Assembly (NCBI GenBank): GCA_029777215.1
Contig: JAKOSQ010000081.1
Coordinates: 1-14,046, forward strand
DNA from: Bacillota bacterium
GTDB lineage: Bacteria; Bacillota; Clostridia; Oscillospirales; Oscillospiraceae
Reading direction: 5' to 3'
Length of the DNA: 14,046 nucleotides
How positions within the stretch are numbered: the first letter of the stretch is position 1; each line of letters begins with the position of its first letter. Under the pieces are notes generated by a model. It was not told where the DNA came from. It made no database searches and was given only the letters and a program-made list of their open reading frames with translations. The translations under genes were made by a program, and so were the position numbers. This document shows positions 6,866 through 13,546 of this stretch, piece after piece.

Positions 6866-6912
6866 CCGGCCCTGACTTCTAAACCTTTGCAGGGTCGGAA
6901 AAAGAAAGGTTT
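6866..6912 (+). promoter_or_regulatory. Candidate preQ1 riboswitch (H-type pseudoknot) controlling queT
   Basis: P1 pairs 6866-6874 with 6890-6898 (9 bp, one G-U). P2 pairs AAACCTTT (6881-6888) in the P1 loop with AAAGGTTT (6905-6912) downstream, 8 perfect bp. L1 is ACTTCT, L2 a single G, and L3 is A-rich (AAAAAG). This is the topology of preQ1 riboswitches. P2 includes AAAGG, the only Shine-Dalgarno-like sequence before the queT ATG at 6921, so ligand binding should block translation. The lack of a long extra helix in L3 sets it apart from classes II and III as I know them. The class was not assigned. Confidence 0.7.
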
Positions 6913-6920
6913 GGTAAAAA

Positions 6921-7457
6921 ATGAACATCAGAACGAAGAAGCTTGTCTACGAGGCGGTCATCGCGGCGCTCTACGCTGCGCTCACACTCGCGCTCGCGCC
7001 GATCAGCTACGGGGGCGTCCAATTCCGGGTGAGCGAGGTGCTGTGCATCCTGCCGTTTTTCTTCCCCGGCTCCGTCTGGGGACTGACGGTTGGCTGCCTG
7101 CTCGCAAACCTCCTCGGGCCGAACGGACCGCTCGACGTCGTGGTCGGCACGGCGGCGTCGCTGCTCGCGGCGCTCGGGACCGCGGCGGTCGGCAAAGCGG
7201 CGCGGAAGGGCGACCCCGCGCGCTGGGGGATGAACCTGCTCGCCTGCCTCATGCCGGTGCTTTTCAACGGTCTTCTCGTCGGCGCGGAGCTCGCCTATCT
7301 CTTCCCGCTGGACGCCGGATTCCGGACAAGCTTTCTCGTTTTTGGCCTGCAGGTCGCCGGCGGCGAGGCCGTTGTCATGTACGTCCTCGGCCTGCCCGCG
7401 ATGCGCTATCTGCTGAAAAATGAAAAGCTGCGCGGCACGCTCGCGGGGCTGCAGTGA
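6921..7457 (+). CDS. queT: Queuosine precursor ECF transporter S component QueT
   Basis: A 178-residue integral membrane protein matching the QueT family (COG4708), the substrate-binding S component of an energy-coupling factor transporter for preQ1 or a related precursor. The N-terminus RTKKLVYEAVIAALYAALTL is the usual ECF S-component first helix with small-residue spacing that docks the T subunit. The family block GGVQFRVSEVLCILPFF follows at 31-47. About six helices are present. The ATG at 6921 has a weak, distant ribosome site (AAAGG, 11 bases away) that is inside the predicted pseudoknot. It is downstream of queH and likely in the same transcript, so uptake and the final modification step are linked. 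ECF A and T genes are not in the window. Confidence 0.93.
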   Translation: MNIRTKKLVYEAVIAALYAALTLALAPISYGGVQFRVSEVLCILPFFFPGSVWGLTVGCLLANLLGPNGPLDVVVGTAASLLAALGTAAVGKAARKGDPARWGMNLLACLMPVLFNGLLVGAELAYLFPLDAGFRTSFLVFGLQVAGGEAVVMYVLGLPAMRYLLKNEKLRGTLAGLQ

Positions 7458-7518
7458 GGCGGCGGGGCCCGCGGAGGAGACTTCGCCCGCCCTCGTCAAT
7501 GAAAAGTGCATTTTTTAG

Positions 7519-7548
7519 TTGACAGAGCCTTGCACGATACTGTATAAT
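7519..7548 (+). promoter_or_regulatory. Strong sigma-A promoter of the rpmH operon
   Basis: TTGACA (7519-7524) and TATAAT (7543-7548), both perfect consensus, are separated by 18 bases. This leaves a leader of roughly 115 bases before the rpmH ATG at 7671. The spacing from 7458 to 7518 holds no recognisable feature. Confidence 0.9.
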
Positions 7549-7558
7549 ATCATAGTTT

Positions 7559-7590
7559 CCGGCACTTTGTTTCGGGTGCCGGGCACAAAG
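7559..7590 (+). promoter_or_regulatory. Structured rpmH leader
   Basis: CCGGCAC (7559-7565) pairs with GTGCCGG (7576-7582). The loop bases TTTGT (7566-7570) can pair with ACAAA (7585-7589), and GTGC/GCAC at 7576-7586 gives a competing hairpin. It starts at the predicted transcript 5' end. Possible autoregulatory or stabilising structure; this is inference from pairing only. Confidence 0.35.
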
Positions 7591-7670
7591 AAATCAACTA
7601 CTGCGGCTGCGCTGTGTCGGAAGGCCCGGCTGCTGTTGAGTAATACCTCTACGAAAGGAAGGAAACGTAT

Positions 7671-7811
7671 ATGTCTACAGTTCGTACCTACCAGCCGAAG
7701 AAGCTCCACGCTCAGAAGGAGCACGGTTTCCGCAAAAGAATGGCCACGAAGAGCGGCCGCAAGATCCTTGCAAGCCGCAGAGCCAAGGGCAGAGCAAGAC
7801 TCAGCTACTGA
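7671..7811 (+). CDS. rpmH: 50S ribosomal protein L34
   Basis: A 46-residue, very basic protein of the large ribosomal subunit, near the usual length of 44-47. The family pattern is clear: RTYQPKK at 5-11, HGFRKRM at 18-24, [19 protein letters not shown] to the end. The ATG follows AAGGAAGGA (7655-7663) at a good spacing. It is the first gene of the rpmH-rnpA-yidD-yidC-jag operon. In many bacteria this operon is beside dnaA and oriC, but here the upstream gene is queT and no DnaA boxes were seen. Confidence 0.97.
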   Translation: MSTVRTYQPKKLHAQKEHGFRKRMATKSGRKILASRRAKGRARLSY

Positions 7812-7866
7812 GGCGCAGATGAGACGGGTCCGTTCGGGCGGCGATCTCTTTTGAATACGTGTTTTT

Positions 7867-7888
7867 AGGGCGGATTTATCCGCCCTTT
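7867..7888 (+). promoter_or_regulatory. Hairpin in the rpmH-rnpA gap, possible attenuator
   Basis: AGGGCGGA (7867-7874) pairs with TCCGCCCT (7879-7886), loop TTTA, followed by only TT. A second hairpin (GCCCCG/CGGGGC, 7907-7923) lies just before the rnpA ribosome site. Together they may lower rnpA expression relative to rpmH or act as processing sites. The short T-run argues against full termination. Confidence 0.5.
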
Positions 7889-7944
7889 AGGCGCTTGTAC
7901 TTCTTTGCCCCGTGCAGCGGGGCGCAGGAAAGGACGGAAGAAGC

Positions 7945-8301
7945 TTGGAGTTTTCTGCCGCAATGAAGAAAAATTACGAGTTTCGCCGGCTTTACGACAA
8001 GGGGAAAAGCGCCGCGACCCCCGCGCTCGTCGTCTATTGCAGAAAAACGAAGCGGGACACGAACGAGATCGGTTTCACCGTCAGCAAAAAGGTCGGCAAT
8101 GCCGTCTGCCGCAACAAGGTTCGCCGGCGGCTGCGGGAGATCTACCGCCTCAACGAAACGCGCATCCGCCGCGGGACGGACATTGTCGTCGTCGCGCGCG
8201 TCCGGAGCGCCCACGTCTCCTACGCCGAGCTGGAAAAAGCATTTCTGTCCGCCTGCGCCCGTTTGGGCATCCTGAGTGAAACGCCGAAAAGCGGTGACTA
8301 A
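7945..8301 (+). CDS. rnpA: Ribonuclease P protein component
   Basis: A 118-residue basic protein that binds RNase P RNA and helps remove 5' leaders from pre-tRNAs. The RNR signature is at 56-65 ([10 protein letters not shown]). [13 protein letters not shown] at 10-22 and GTDIVVVAR at 77-85 match the family. I chose TTG at 7945 because it gives [15 protein letters not shown], the usual N-terminal length, with AGGAAAGGA 10 bases upstream. ATG 7963 is the alternative and has only GGAG at long spacing. yidD begins two bases after the stop, a tightly coupled arrangement. Confidence 0.95.
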   Translation: MEFSAAMKKNYEFRRLYDKGKSAATPALVVYCRKTKRDTNEIGFTVSKKVGNAVCRNKVRRRLREIYRLNETRIRRGTDIVVVARVRSAHVSYAELEKAFLSACARLGILSETPKSGD

Positions 8302-8303
8302 GA

Positions 8304-8522
8304 TTGAAAAATTTTTTCATTTTTCTTGTTCGCTTCTACCAGAAACACATTTCTCCGCTGAAAAAGCCTTGCTGCCGGTATGTTCCGACCTGCTCGCAGT
8401 ACGCGCTCGAGGCGCTGCAGAAATACGGCGCCGCGAAAGGCACATGGCTCGCCATGAAACGTCTGGCAAGATGCCACCCGTTCCACACCGGGGAGCACAA
8501 TTTTTACGACCCGGTCCCCTGA
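8304..8522 (+). CDS. yidD: Membrane protein insertion efficiency factor YidD
   Basis: A 72-residue member of the YidD family, which sits at the inner membrane face and aids YidC/Sec-dependent insertion. The conserved pattern is complete: [11 protein letters not shown] at 9-19, [15 protein letters not shown] at 24-38, and ARCHPFH then DPVP near the end. The N-terminal segment could form an amphipathic helix. The start is TTG at 8304, two bases after the rnpA stop; the ribosome site is weak, which fits translational coupling to rnpA. yidC follows after 28 bases. Confidence 0.95.
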   Translation: MKNFFIFLVRFYQKHISPLKKPCCRYVPTCSQYALEALQKYGAAKGTWLAMKRLARCHPFHTGEHNFYDPVP

Positions 8523-8550
8523 CCGGGAAAACGTGATTAGGAGAACCCCC

Positions 8551-9891
8551 ATGTCATTTTCTGATATCGTAACCTACCCCTTCGCAATGCTCCTGCTCTG
8601 GCTCTACAATATCACGGTCAACTACGGCGTCGCGATCATCCTCTTCGCGATCGTACTGAAATTCATCTTCCTGCCCTTCCAGGCAAAGAGCAAGTTCAGC
8701 ATGATGCGCATGTCGCGCCTGACGCCCTATATGAAGGAGCTGGAGAAAAAGCACCAGGGCAACCAGCAGAAATACCAGGAGGAGGTCGCACGCCTCTACC
8801 GCGAGGAGCACGTCAACCCCATGTCCGGCTGCCTGTGGAACCTCGTGCCGATCGTCGTTCTCTTCATGCTCTACCGCGTCATTCGTCTGCCGCTGTCGAA
8901 CATGATGCGTCTGACGACCGATCAGGTCCATACCGTCACGGACAAGCTCGTCTCGCTCGGCCTGTACACCGTGCCCGCAAAGCAGGACGCCTACGTCGAG
9001 ATCACGCTCGCGAACCTTGTCCACAAAAACGCGGACAAGCTCGGAGATCTCTTCCAGAGCATCCCGCGCCTCGTTGACATCAACTTCCAGTTCCTCGGCC
9101 TCAACCTCGGTCAGCGCCCGCAGTGGAATTTCTTCTCGAACGTCGACTGGTCCCAGACCTCAAGCTGGCTGCCGGCTTTCGGCCTGTTCCTCATCCCGGT
9201 CGTTTCGGGCCTTCTTAGCTACTTCTCCATGAAGGTCTCCATGGCCACGAACCCCCAGGGCAGCACCGATCCCCAGCAGCAGGCTTCCATGAAGTCCATG
9301 ATGCTCATGATGCCGGTCATGTCCATCTGGTTCGGCTTCATCATGCCTGCCGGACTCGGTGTTTACTGGATCGCGAACAGCCTGCTCGCCATGATCCAGG
9401 AGATCAGCCTAAACAAAAAGTATAACGCGATCCTCGACGTCGAGGACGCCGACCGCCGCCAGCGTCTGAAGGCCAGAGAGGAAGAACTCGAGACAAAGCG
9501 CCTCGAGACCGAAAAGCTCCGCGCGGCAAACGCCACCGAACGCAATCCGAACACCAGCAAGAAAAAGCTTCAGACCGTCCAGAAGACACAGGACGAGACC
9601 CGTCTCGCCGCCGAACGCGCCGCGGAAAAGGAAGCCCGCCGCAAGCAGGCCGGTATCACGAACGCCAAGCCGGACTCGCAGGTCGGCAGCCGCGTCTACG
9701 CGCGCGGAAGAGCCTATGTGGCCGACCGCTTCACGAACCCCGAGGGAGCCGCGGAGGCAACGCTTGCCGCCGCCGCACGCTCCGAACTCGACGCGGAGAT
9801 CGACGCGGAATACGACGAGAAGGTCCGCCAGGCCGACGCTGCCGCCGCGGAAAACACCGCTGAGGACGCCGGTACGGGCGAAACGGAATGA
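8551..9891 (+). CDS. yidC: Membrane protein insertase YidC/OxaA
   Basis: A 446-residue insertase that folds membrane proteins with or without SecYEG. The 60KD_IMP core runs from about 22 to 288. Hydrophobic segments are near 11-42, 95-112, 206-226 and 252-284. LWNLVPIVVLFMLYRVI and the Met-rich block at 247-265 are recognisable. K47 (FQAKSKFSMMRMS) is in the place of the usual groove-associated basic residue. The C-terminal 155 residues (290-446) are charged, first basic helix-forming, then Ala/Asp/Glu-rich; this is longer than in Bacillus SpoIIIJ. There is no lipobox. The ATG at 8551 has AGGAG seven bases upstream; the earlier GTG at 8533 lacks a proper site. Confidence 0.95.
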   Translation: MSFSDIVTYPFAMLLLWLYNITVNYGVAIILFAIVLKFIFLPFQAKSKFSMMRMSRLTPYMKELEKKHQGNQQKYQEEVARLYREEHVNPMSGCLWNLVPIVVLFMLYRVIRLPLSNMMRLTTDQVHTVTDKLVSLGLYTVPAKQDAYVEITLANLVHKNADKLGDLFQSIPRLVDINFQFLGLNLGQRPQWNFFSNVDWSQTSSWLPAFGLFLIPVVSGLLSYFSMKVSMATNPQGSTDPQQQASMKSMMLMMPVMSIWFGFIMPAGLGVYWIANSLLAMIQEISLNKKYNAILDVEDADRRQRLKAREEELETKRLETEKLRAANATERNPNTSKKKLQTVQKTQDETRLAAERAAEKEARRKQAGITNAKPDSQVGSRVYARGRAYVADRFTNPEGAAEATLAAAARSELDAEIDAEYDEKVRQADAAAAENTAEDAGTGETE

Positions 9892-9927
9892 GCCTGCGCT
9901 CAGGACGAAACGTATAGGAGATACAAC

Positions 9928-10614
9928 ATGCAGCAATCGATTGAAGTGACGGGCAAGACGGAAGAGGAGGCCATTAACGCCGCCCTCCGCGAGCTCAATC
10001 TGACCAGAGACGAAGTCTCAATAGAGATCATCGAACGCGCCAAGAGCGGCTTTCTGCGCATCGGCGCTTCTCCCGCCGTCGTGCGCGTGAGCTATGAGGT
10101 CCCCGATCCCCCGAAGGAGAAGACTGCCGCGGACCGGACGGAGGAATTCCTTGACGGCCTCCTCACCCGCATGGGCATCAAGGCGGAGATCAAGCTCACC
10201 GAAAAGGACGACGGCTCGCTCTATATCGAGCTCTCCGGGGACGGCATGGGCGCCGTCATCGGCCGCCGCGGCGAGACGCTCGACGCCATTCAGCACCTCA
10301 CGAACTATGCCGTCAACCGCGGCATGGAGGAGCGCACCCACATCAGCATCGACGCGGAAAACTACCGCAGCAAGCGCGAGGAGTCCCTCGTGAAGCTTGC
10401 AGAAAAGATGGCCGAAAAGGCACTCAAGTACCACCGCAGCATGGCGCTCGAGCCGATGAACTCCTATGAACGCCACGTCATCCATACCGCCCTGCAGAAC
10501 TACGAGGGCGTCACGACCTGCTCGACGGGCGTTGAGCCCAACCGCCGGGTCGTCATCTCCTGCGAGAAGACAAGACCGCAGCAGGACGGCGCAAATCTTA
10601 CGGAACAGAGGTGA
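9928..10614 (+). CDS. jag: Jag/KhpB RNA-binding protein
   Basis: A 228-residue RNA-binding protein (Jag, KhpB, EloR) that with KhpA regulates cell elongation and division in Gram-positive cocci; it is usually next to yidC. Domains in order: Jag-N at 1-52 (IEVTGKTEEEAINAAL, then ERAKSGFLRIG), a short linker, a KH domain at about 75-148 with loop GRRG at 112-115, and an R3H domain at about 150-213 with R182-x3-H186 and PNRRVVI. The ATG follows AGGAG seven bases upstream. The linker is short compared with pneumococcal EloR. Confidence 0.95.
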   Translation: MQQSIEVTGKTEEEAINAALRELNLTRDEVSIEIIERAKSGFLRIGASPAVVRVSYEVPDPPKEKTAADRTEEFLDGLLTRMGIKAEIKLTEKDDGSLYIELSGDGMGAVIGRRGETLDAIQHLTNYAVNRGMEERTHISIDAENYRSKREESLVKLAEKMAEKALKYHRSMALEPMNSYERHVIHTALQNYEGVTTCSTGVEPNRRVVISCEKTRPQQDGANLTEQR

Positions 10615-10616
10615 CA

Positions 10617-10630
10617 GGCGGGCGACCGCC
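10617..10630 (+). promoter_or_regulatory. Hairpin between jag and the acyl carrier protein gene
   Basis: GGCGG (10617-10621) and CCGCC (10626-10630) form a stem with loop GCGA. It separates AGAGGTGA (10607-10614, overlapping the jag stop) from the GTG start at 10639. Folding would shorten the effective distance to about 11 bases, so the far-upstream site could serve this gene. Confidence 0.35.
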
Positions 10631-10638
10631 GGCGATTA

Positions 10639-10887
10639 GTGGAAACAAGACAACAGGTTTATGAAACCGTATGCCGCATCCTCGCAAAGCAGCTTGAGAT
10701 CGAGCCGGAGGACATCCATGAGGACACGCGCGTCGTTGATGACCTCGGCGCCGACTCCCTCGATATCGTTGAACTGACCATGACACTCGAGGAGCGCTAC
10801 AACATCATCATCACGAACGACCAAGCCGCGCAGCTGCCGACCATCGGCAAGATCGTGGACTTCATCGTCGGTTCTTTCAGCAAATGA
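10639..10887 (+). CDS. acpP: Acyl carrier protein
   Basis: An 82-residue acidic ACP that carries growing acyl chains on 4'-phosphopantetheine. The attachment serine is S40 in DDLGADSLDIVEL, and the helix II/III region (EERYNIIITND, then TIGKIVDFI) fits. The start is GTG at 10639; no nearer Met codon or good Shine-Dalgarno exists. Whether it serves bulk fatty acid synthesis or a special pathway cannot be decided; no fab genes are adjacent. It follows jag on the same strand in a place commonly held by mnmE. A terminator follows. Confidence 0.93.
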   Translation: METRQQVYETVCRILAKQLEIEPEDIHEDTRVVDDLGADSLDIVELTMTLEERYNIIITNDQAAQLPTIGKIVDFIVGSFSK

Positions 10888-10905
10888 GAAAATGCGTTTG
10901 ACGCA

Positions 10906-10950
10906 AAAAGAGGCAGACTGGAGCAGCAAGAGCGTCCGTCTGCCTCGTTT
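10906..10950 (+). terminator. Terminator after the acyl carrier protein gene
   Basis: GAGGCAGAC (10910-10918) pairs with GTCTGCCTC (10938-10946), extended by GGA/TCC inside, with a 12-base loop and GTTT following. It ends the rpmH-to-acpP transcription unit. The short T-run suggests it is moderate in strength. Confidence 0.75.
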
Positions 10951-10971
10951 CTGCATCTGCGTGGAATTTCC

Positions 10972-11000
10972 TTGACGAAAGCATACAAATTGGTTAAAAT
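10972..11000 (+). promoter_or_regulatory. Sigma-A promoter of holB-ricT
   Basis: TTGACG (10972-10977), a 17-base spacer and TAAAAT (10995-11000). It lies about 40 bases before the holB ATG and just after the preceding terminator. Confidence 0.82.
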
Positions 11001-11041
11001 AATATATTAGAGTAATTTCGGCAAAGGAGTGTGGCGCGGAT

Positions 11042-11815
11042 ATGAGCATCGATCTCCATACGGTCCTCGCGTCACACGCCTACATCGTCGCCTCCCCGGA
11101 CGAGAGCCTGCGAAACGAGGCCGCCGCGCTGCTTGCGCGCTCCTTTCTCTGCGAGCGCGGAGAGCGGGAGCCCTGCGGCGTCTGCACCGGCTGCCGGCTT
11201 GCGCTGGCGGGTACGCACCCGGACCTCGTGACTGTCGAACGGAAAACGGACGACAAGGGCAAGGCCAAAAGCGCCCTCTCTGTTGAGCAGGTGCGGCAGA
11301 TGGTGCTCGACGCCTGGGCCCGCCCGCAGATCGCCGCGCGCAAGGTCTATGTCCTCAGGGACGCACAGTTCATGAACCTGCCGGCGCAGAACGCCGCCCT
11401 CAAAATTCTTGAGGAGCCGCCCGCGCACGACGTTTTCATTCTCTGCACCGAGAGCGCGGAGACGCTGCTGCCGACCATTCGCTCCCGCTGCGTGACCCTG
11501 CGCATCGGCGGCGAAAAACGGGTTTTGCGCGACGAGCTCGCAGCGGAATATCTGCTGCTCGCGGCGAAGCGCGAACGCCTCGGACTCTGCCTTCTAATGG
11601 GCAAGTGCGACGACTGGGACGCGGAGCGCCTCGGGAGCTTCCTTGAGAGTCTGCGCGCCGCCCTTGCCGATGCGCTCTGCGGCCGCAGCGCCGTTTCCGG
11701 TTTGACCGGAGAAAAAGCTGTCAGTCTCCTTGCCCTGTGCGACAGGGCGGAGGAGTACCGGCGGCTCAATGTCGGGACAAAGCATATCATGGGTATGCTC
11801 TGTGCCCTGAAATGA
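11042..11815 (+). CDS. holB: DNA polymerase III delta-prime subunit
   Basis: A 257-residue clamp-loader subunit that helps open and load the beta clamp. The zinc module is C37, C45, C48, C51 (CGVCTGC). The AAA+ block QNAALKILEEPP (116-127) and the SRC motif (148-150) are clear. The Walker A loop is absent: residues 18-25 are SPDESLRN where GPxGxGKT would be, consistent with an ATP-inert delta-prime. It is shorter than E. coli HolB (about 334). The ATG at 11042 has AAAGGAG upstream at a rather long 12-base gap. The next gene starts within or just after its stop codon, and holB-ricT adjacency is conserved in Firmicutes. Confidence 0.92.
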   Translation: MSIDLHTVLASHAYIVASPDESLRNEAAALLARSFLCERGEREPCGVCTGCRLALAGTHPDLVTVERKTDDKGKAKSALSVEQVRQMVLDAWARPQIAARKVYVLRDAQFMNLPAQNAALKILEEPPAHDVFILCTESAETLLPTIRSRCVTLRIGGEKRVLRDELAAEYLLLAAKRERLGLCLLMGKCDDWDAERLGSFLESLRAALADALCGRSAVSGLTGEKAVSLLALCDRAEEYRRLNVGTKHIMGMLCALK

Positions 11816-11826
11816 GGAATACTGCT

Positions 11827-13230
11827 TTGATAGAAGTTGTCAGCGTCAAATTCAACAGCCACGGCAAGGCCTACTATTTCGATCCCGGCGGAGCCGCGAT
11901 CAGCACGGGCGACACCGTGATCGTCGAGACCGCGAAGGGCCTCGACATCGGCACCGTCACCGCGGGTGCGCACTATGTGCTCGACGAGAGCGTCGTCGCG
12001 CCGCTGCGCCCCGTCGTCCGCCTCGCCACCGAGGAAGACCTGCGCCAGCGCGCGCAGAACCGGCAGCGCGAAAAGGAAGCCTTCGCCATCTGCCGCCAGA
12101 AGATCAAGGACCACGGCCTCGACATGAAGCTCGTGAGCGTCGAGTGCGGCTTTGAGGGGAACAAAATCCTCTTTTTCTTCACGGCCGACGGCCGCGTCGA
12201 TTTCCGCGACCTCGTCAAGGACCTCGCGTCCGTCTTCCGCATGCGCATTGAGCTGCGGCAGATCGGCGTGCGCGACGAGACGAAGATGCTCGGCGGACTC
12301 GGCATCTGCGGCAGACCCTACTGCTGCAGTCAGTTTCTGGGCGACTTCCAGCCCGTCTCGACCAAGATGGCCAAGACCCAGAACATGTCGCTCAACCCCA
12401 CCAAGATTTCCGGCAGCTGCGGCAGACTCATGTGCTGCCTGCGCTACGAGGAGGAGGCCTACGAGGACCTTCTGAAGACCATTCCGAAAAACGGCGCTTT
12501 TGTCCGCACACCGGACGGCTACGGCAACGTCATCGCGACGAACGTTCTGCGCCAGAAGATCAAGGTCCGCATTGACGAGGACGGCGAGGACGAGTTCCGC
12601 GTCTATGACGCGCTGCAAATCGCCGTCGTGCCCGGCGGACGGCCCAAGCCCGGCGAGCCGATGCCCGAGGTGGCGCTGCCGGACTACCAGGCCGCACCCG
12701 AGACGGTGGAGCTCGAGGAGTCGGACGGCTGGAACGCCCCGAACCTCTTTGCCGAGGAGATGGGCGAGACACGCGCGCCGAATCCGGCGCAGCCGGAGCC
12801 GCAGCCGAGCCCACAGGGCGCGCCGCGTCAGCAGGAGCAGCGTCCGCGGAACAACCGCCAGCGCCCGCAGGGCGGCGGCCAGAAGCAGGGCGGTCAGCAA
12901 AAGCAAGGCCAGCCGGGAAACGGCCAGCCGAAGCAGGGACAGCCCGGCGGTCAGGCGCAGCCGCGCCAGGGCCAGAGCGGTCAGCCGAAGCAGGGTGGAG
13001 CGCAGGGACAACGGCAGCAGAACGGTCTGAAGCCGCAGAACCAGCAGCGTCAAAATCCGCCGAAGCCGAATCCGAACGGCGAGGCCGCGGCATCGGGCGA
13101 AGAGAAGCCGAAGCAAAACCGCAACCGCCGCCGCAGACCCCGCAACCGCAAGCCCGGCGAAGGCGGCCAGACACAGCAGAACGCCCAGCCCCAGCAGCCG
13201 AAGCCCCAGACCCCGCCGAAGGCAGAATAA
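11827..13230 (+). CDS. ricT: PSP1 domain protein RicT (YaaT) with long Gln/Gly-rich tail
   Basis: A 467-residue protein. In B. subtilis RicT (YaaT), with RicA and RicF, binds iron-sulfur clusters and stimulates RNase Y processing and Spo0A phosphorylation. The PSP1 core spans about 1-270, opening MIEVVSVKFNSHGKAYYFDP. Cluster cysteines are C161, C166, C167 (CGRPYCC) and C198, C203, C204 (CGRLMCC). Residues 315-467 are a low-complexity tail rich in Gln, Gly, Pro, Arg and Asn, with repeats like GQPKQGQPGG and an Arg cluster (NRNRRRRPRNRK). The DNA repeats too: 12925-12938 recurs at 12982-12995. TTG 11827 has GAGGAA seven bases upstream. ATG 11812, overlapping the holB stop, is the alternative start and would add five residues. 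Confidence 0.93.
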   Translation: MIEVVSVKFNSHGKAYYFDPGGAAISTGDTVIVETAKGLDIGTVTAGAHYVLDESVVAPLRPVVRLATEEDLRQRAQNRQREKEAFAICRQKIKDHGLDMKLVSVECGFEGNKILFFFTADGRVDFRDLVKDLASVFRMRIELRQIGVRDETKMLGGLGICGRPYCCSQFLGDFQPVSTKMAKTQNMSLNPTKISGSCGRLMCCLRYEEEAYEDLLKTIPKNGAFVRTPDGYGNVIATNVLRQKIKVRIDEDGEDEFRVYDALQIAVVPGGRPKPGEPMPEVALPDYQAAPETVELEESDGWNAPNLFAEEMGETRAPNPAQPEPQPSPQGAPRQQEQRPRNNRQRPQGGGQKQGGQQKQGQPGNGQPKQGQPGGQAQPRQGQSGQPKQGGAQGQRQQNGLKPQNQQRQNPPKPNPNGEAAASGEEKPKQNRNRRRRPRNRKPGEGGQTQQNAQPQQPKPQTPPKAE

Positions 13231-13237
13231 AAAAACG

Positions 13238-13270
13238 ATCGCCGGTACGGAAACGTACCGGCGATTTTTT
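13238..13270 (+). terminator. Strong intrinsic terminator after ricT
   Basis: ATCGCCGGTACG (13238-13249) pairs perfectly with 13254-13265 around a GAAA tetraloop and is followed by T6 (13265-13270). It sits seven bases after the ricT stop. Confidence 0.96.
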
Positions 13271-13511
13271 GATGAGTGATGAATTGGCAAAGCCTCGCGC
13301 CGCGCACGGCTCGCGTCCGGGCCTCGCAGAGTTCGCGCCCGCAGGCGCGAATAAAATGGGATCGTATTTTGCGGCGGCGCGCCCCAGGGCGGCTTCTCTT
13401 GCCCCTTCGGGGCAATTCACCTTCTGTAAGTCACAAAAAACACTTCTCGCGCAGCGCGCGTCGAAGTGAGCGCTTGCGCTCGCTGAGGCACATAGCGGAG
13501 TGCATCCCCTT
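13271..13511. repeat. Palindrome-rich intergenic element, no gene
   Basis: No convincing gene lies here. The stretch holds four separate hairpins: TTCGCGCC/GGCGCGAA (13332-13351), TTGCCCC/GGGGCAA (13399-13415), CACTTC...GAAGTG with an inner CGCGC/GCGCG (13441-13468), and GAGCG/CGCTC (13468-13481). TGAATTG near the left end (13280-13286) is inverted as CAATTCA at 13413-13419. This density of palindromes between two terminators suggests a REP- or MITE-like repeat or a structured non-coding RNA. Copy number cannot be seen from one window. Confidence 0.4.
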
Positions 13512-13546
13512 AAAAAATGAGCCCGCCGGAGGCGGGCTCATTTTTT
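13512..13546 (-). terminator. Terminator of the FakA-like gene
   Basis: A 16-bp perfect stem (13512-13527 with 13531-13546) and GGA loop, with A6/T6 ends, so it can act on both strands. On the minus strand it overlaps the stop codon of the FakA-like gene. Confidence 0.93.

Noticed and set aside
7458..7670. Possible oriC near rpmH
   Set aside because: No DnaA boxes (TTATCCACA-like) or dnaA gene are present; only a promoter and a leader are visible.
12780..13130. CRISPR-like or tandem repeat array in ricT 3' part
   Set aside because: The repeats are short, irregular and in frame, and encode the Gln/Gly/Pro tail; there are no regular spacers.
11347..13290. 647-codon open frame on the minus strand opposite holB and ricT
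   Set aside because: It spans two well-supported genes and a terminator, has Arg/Leu/Ala-rich content without domains, and has no ribosome site.
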